NCBI GenBank assembly: GCA_029932445.1
Contig: JAOZQB010000146.1
Coordinates: 1-7,329 of the forward strand
DNA: 7,329 nt
Origin: Bacteroidales bacterium
GTDB taxonomy: Bacteria; Bacteroidota; Bacteroidia; Bacteroidales; JAADGE01
Reading direction: 5' to 3'
Every line of letters starts with the position of its first letter. Within the stretch, counting starts at the first letter, position 1. Positions 5,326 through 7,329 of this stretch are shown here, in pieces. The notes beneath the pieces are model-generated. The model was not told the origin of the DNA and ran no database searches. It was given only the letters and a program-made list of their open reading frames with translations. The translations under genes were made by a program, and so were the position numbers.

Positions 5326-6683
5326 ATAAACATATTATAGTCAGTTAAATTTGCAAACATATTAGCACCTTTACCGTCAAAAATTGCCGCAGAAATTGAA
5401 ATTTCCGCATTATCGGTAGCCATATAAGTTATACTCGGAACATATACCAAAGCGTAATTATTATCAATATCGTTCCAATCTGAGACAATAAATCCGCCCC
5501 CGACCGGTGTAAATTTCAGTTTATCTTCAAAAAATTTCATTTGATATTGAAGGAAGAAATAATCATTTAAATTATCAGTTCCTCTTTCATTAATAAAACC
5601 GTGCAGATATTGAAAATTAAGATACGAGCCGTCTGCAAAATTGTAATCTGCTCCTACAACAAATTTAATATATGCTTCTTTTTTCAGTACAGTTGTGTCC
5701 TGTGTTACAGGAACAGGGGACATCGGATACATAGCAGACATATCATTTGTCATAATAACTTCATTTTCGGGTAAAAAAGCTGCTGCTTCTGCCCAAACAC
5801 CGACACCTCCGATACTCCCGGCTAAATCTGCACCGAAAATATGTGTTCTGTAAAATGACAAATCGGAATTAATAGTTATTCCTCCGGTCATATCAACCGG
5901 AGTAAAAGTATTGTATGCAGAAATCGGCATACCGTCTCTTCCCCAAACATAACTTAAAGAAAAATCAAAACCTGCTGCAAAACCTTTGAGTTTTACTCCT
6001 GCCGTTGAACTTTCGGCTAAGTTGTATTGCGGCATATTTATGTTATCCGTAAAACCTTTTAAAGTTAATCCTTGCGGTAATTGCATTTCAGGGTTTAAAG
6101 CATTTGCAAAAATACCGACGGGCATATTTGAAGGTTGAAAGAACGGAATAAATACACCTTGTAAAGAAAATTCATTGTTCAAATAATAAGTCATATTTAT
6201 GGCATCTGAACCTCTGTGTCGCCCGAAATCCAGAATATCTTCCAAATCATAAGGGTTTAAGTTATCGGTCGGGTTAAGTTTATCGGCAGTCCCCCAAGTT
6301 ATTCTTTGACGTCCGATTTTCAGGTCCAAATTTTTACTCAAAAATCCGTAAAGTTGGACATAAGCTTCTCTGATTTCCAAATTATACGGGTCAATAATAC
6401 CTTTATTGTATAAATCTGCCGAAGAATTGATATTCGGTAAACCTAAATTTCTGAGCCAAACTTCACCGTAAAATTTTGAATTGTCCGTAATTTTTTTGTT
6501 AAGTTTTAATGTTAAACGGTTTTCGTTCCAAGCCCAATCGTTTGGTTTTTTAAGTAAAAAACGTTGGTCTGTTAACAGTTCTCCCGTTAATTTTAATTGT
6601 TTGTTTGTTTCTTGTGCAACAGCAATATGTGAGCTGATTATTAATACAAAAAACAGTGCGAAAGTTAAATTTATTCGTTTCAT
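5301..6683 (-). CDS. Outer-membrane beta-barrel protein (DUF1302-like porin)
   Basis: This 460-residue protein has a clear signal peptide (hydrophobic core about 5-20, cleavage likely after AVA at 21-23). The mature part shows alternating polar and hydrophobic strands typical of a beta barrel and ends in an aromatic residue (FKVKYSF), the usual signal for outer-membrane assembly. The segment GRQRITWGTADKLNP (124-138), followed by NLNPYDLEDI (141-150), resembles the conserved GRQ-x-WG-x-x-D region of DUF1302-type outer-membrane proteins. These are often encoded with MMPL/RND exporters and LolA-like carriers in lipid export systems. The mature protein contains no cysteine. Its ATG overlaps the glycosyltransferase stop by ATGA, so the two are co-translated. 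The substrate cannot be told from sequence; a role in export or uptake of a lipid or glycan is inference. Family naming is tentative, outer-membrane location is firm. Confidence 0.85.
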   Translation of the reverse strand: MKRINLTFALFFVLIISSHIAVAQETNKQLKLTGELLTDQRFLLKKPNDWAWNENRLTLKLNKKITDNSKFYGEVWLRNLGLPNINSSADLYNKGIIDPYNLEIREAYVQLYGFLSKNLDLKIGRQRITWGTADKLNPTDNLNPYDLEDILDFGRHRGSDAINMTYYLNNEFSLQGVFIPFFQPSNMPVGIFANALNPEMQLPQGLTLKGFTDNINMPQYNLAESSTAGVKLKGFAAGFDFSLSYVWGRDGMPISAYNTFTPVDMTGGITINSDLSFYRTHIFGADLAGSIGGVGVWAEAAAFLPENEVIMTNDMSAMYPMSPVPVTQDTTVLKKEAYIKFVVGADYNFADGSYLNFQYLHGFINERGTDNLNDYFFLQYQMKFFEDKLKFTPVGGGFIVSDWNDIDNNYALVYVPSITYMATDNAEISISAAIFDGKGANMFANLTDYNMFMFKVKYSF

Positions 6684-7329
6684 ATTTTTATATTTTTTGA
6701 GATTGAATTTTTAATTCTTTTTGTGACTAAATCAAAATTTTTAAATGCTGTTACGGCTATTTGATGTCCTTCTTTTATAAGCTCTTTCATAGCTTGATGT
6801 GTTGAAACTTTGTCAAATTTTGTCGGATGTTTTAATCCGTCCAGCATAACATATTTTACGCGTTTACCTTCCGATTGATAGTATAAATTAATAAGTGTTT
6901 CAACACCAAATCTTGAATGTTTCATTTTAGGGACAATCGGCAATATGTCTTTTTTTAACAACGAGCGTTCACCCGTAAAGGATTTAAACGGATTTATACT
7001 GTAATTAATTAATGTTTCATTTGCTTGACCGAGTACCATATCTGCTTCACCCATAAAAACGGGTGATAATAATTGTGAGAAATGTTCTTCCGTAAGGTTT
7101 GATAAATCGGCATCTATAAATGTAATTATTTCTCCCGATGCGTTCTCAATACCTGTTGCCATAGCATAACCTTTACCTTTATTTTCAGGAAGAGAAATAT
7201 ATTTTAAATTATGTAAATCAATCTGTTTTCTTACAATTTCATCTGTTTTGTCAGAAGAGCCGTCGTTTACTACAATGACTTCATTGAAAAAATAATCCGT
7301 TACAATGTTAATTACTTCTTCAATTGTTT
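6680..7329 (-). CDS. Family 2 glycosyltransferase (partial, start beyond right edge)
   Basis: The reading frame stays open past the ATG at 7162 to the window edge, giving 215 visible residues. Upstream of that ATG it encodes core GT-A sequence: VIVVNDGSSDKT (17-28 of the visible part) binds the nucleotide sugar, and PENKGKGYAMATG (47-59) follows. The metal-binding DxD is FIDADLSN (70-77). Later come FTGERSLL (117-124) and RFGVETLINLYY (139-150), features of polyprenyl-phosphate sugar transferases and related soluble GT2 enzymes. Only about 10-20 N-terminal residues should be missing, so the full protein would be about 230 residues. There is no membrane helix, so it acts in the cytoplasm or at the inner face of the membrane. 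The TGA stop overlaps the start of the barrel gene (ATGA). Donor and acceptor are not identifiable. Confidence 0.9.
   Translation of the reverse strand, partial: TIEEVINIVTDYFFNEVIVVNDGSSDKTDEIVRKQIDLHNLKYISLPENKGKGYAMATGIENASGEIITFIDADLSNLTEEHFSQLLSPVFMGEADMVLGQANETLINYSINPFKSFTGERSLLKKDILPIVPKMKHSRFGVETLINLYYQSEGKRVKYVMLDGLKHPTKFDKVSTHQAMKELIKEGHQIAVTAFKNFDLVTKRIKNSISKNIKI

Noticed and set aside
6680..7162. Glycosyltransferase starting at the ATG at 7162
   Set aside because: The frame stays open to the window edge and encodes the essential NDGSSDKT nucleotide-sugar motif upstream of that ATG.
1..7329. CRISPR array, tRNA, rRNA or insertion sequence
   Set aside because: No regularly spaced direct repeats, tRNA-like cloverleaf, rRNA segments or transposase reading frames were seen on either strand.

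Overview
The window looks like chromosomal DNA from an uncultured or little-studied member of the Bacteroidota. It is AT-rich and all recognisable genes lie on the minus strand. Start codons are preceded by A-rich leaders, not Shine-Dalgarno sequences. Several intergenic sites match the Bacteroidota sigma-ABfr promoter pattern (TTTG about 20 nt before TAnnTTTG). The proteins fit a Gram-negative cell with an outer membrane. The taxon is inferred from these traits, not from a marker gene.

In the direction of transcription (right to left) there are four blocks. (1) At 7329-5301, a family 2 glycosyltransferase, cut by the right edge, overlaps by ATGA a signal-peptide-bearing outer-membrane beta-barrel protein of DUF1302-like character. 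These two are the end of an operon that begins outside the window. (2) At 5300-4205, after a strong hairpin, a 107-residue four-helix membrane protein overlaps by 8 nt a Crp/Fnr-family regulator, so the two are probably translationally coupled. (3) At 4110-2475, a promoter, two lysine/glutamate/alanine-rich helical proteins (one soluble and LEA/apolipoprotein-like, one membrane-anchored with an internal duplication) and a clear terminator hairpin. (4) At 2267-576, a complete UbiB/AarF (ABC1) atypical kinase with two C-terminal membrane helices.

Positions 1-575 hold no convincing gene. They do hold a good minus-strand promoter match pointing left, a weak terminator-like hairpin at the edge, and ORF fragments that may be decayed coding sequence.

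How the blocks work together is inference. The Crp/Fnr regulator with its membrane partner could be a sensing and regulatory pair acting on itself and on the adjacent coiled-coil operon. The coiled-coil pair next to UbiB suggests envelope, lipid or quinone homeostasis or stress protection. The glycosyltransferase and barrel suggest an envelope-modification or export operon. The least-described parts are the coiled-coil pair with its near-duplicate translation leaders and the coupled membrane-protein/regulator pair.
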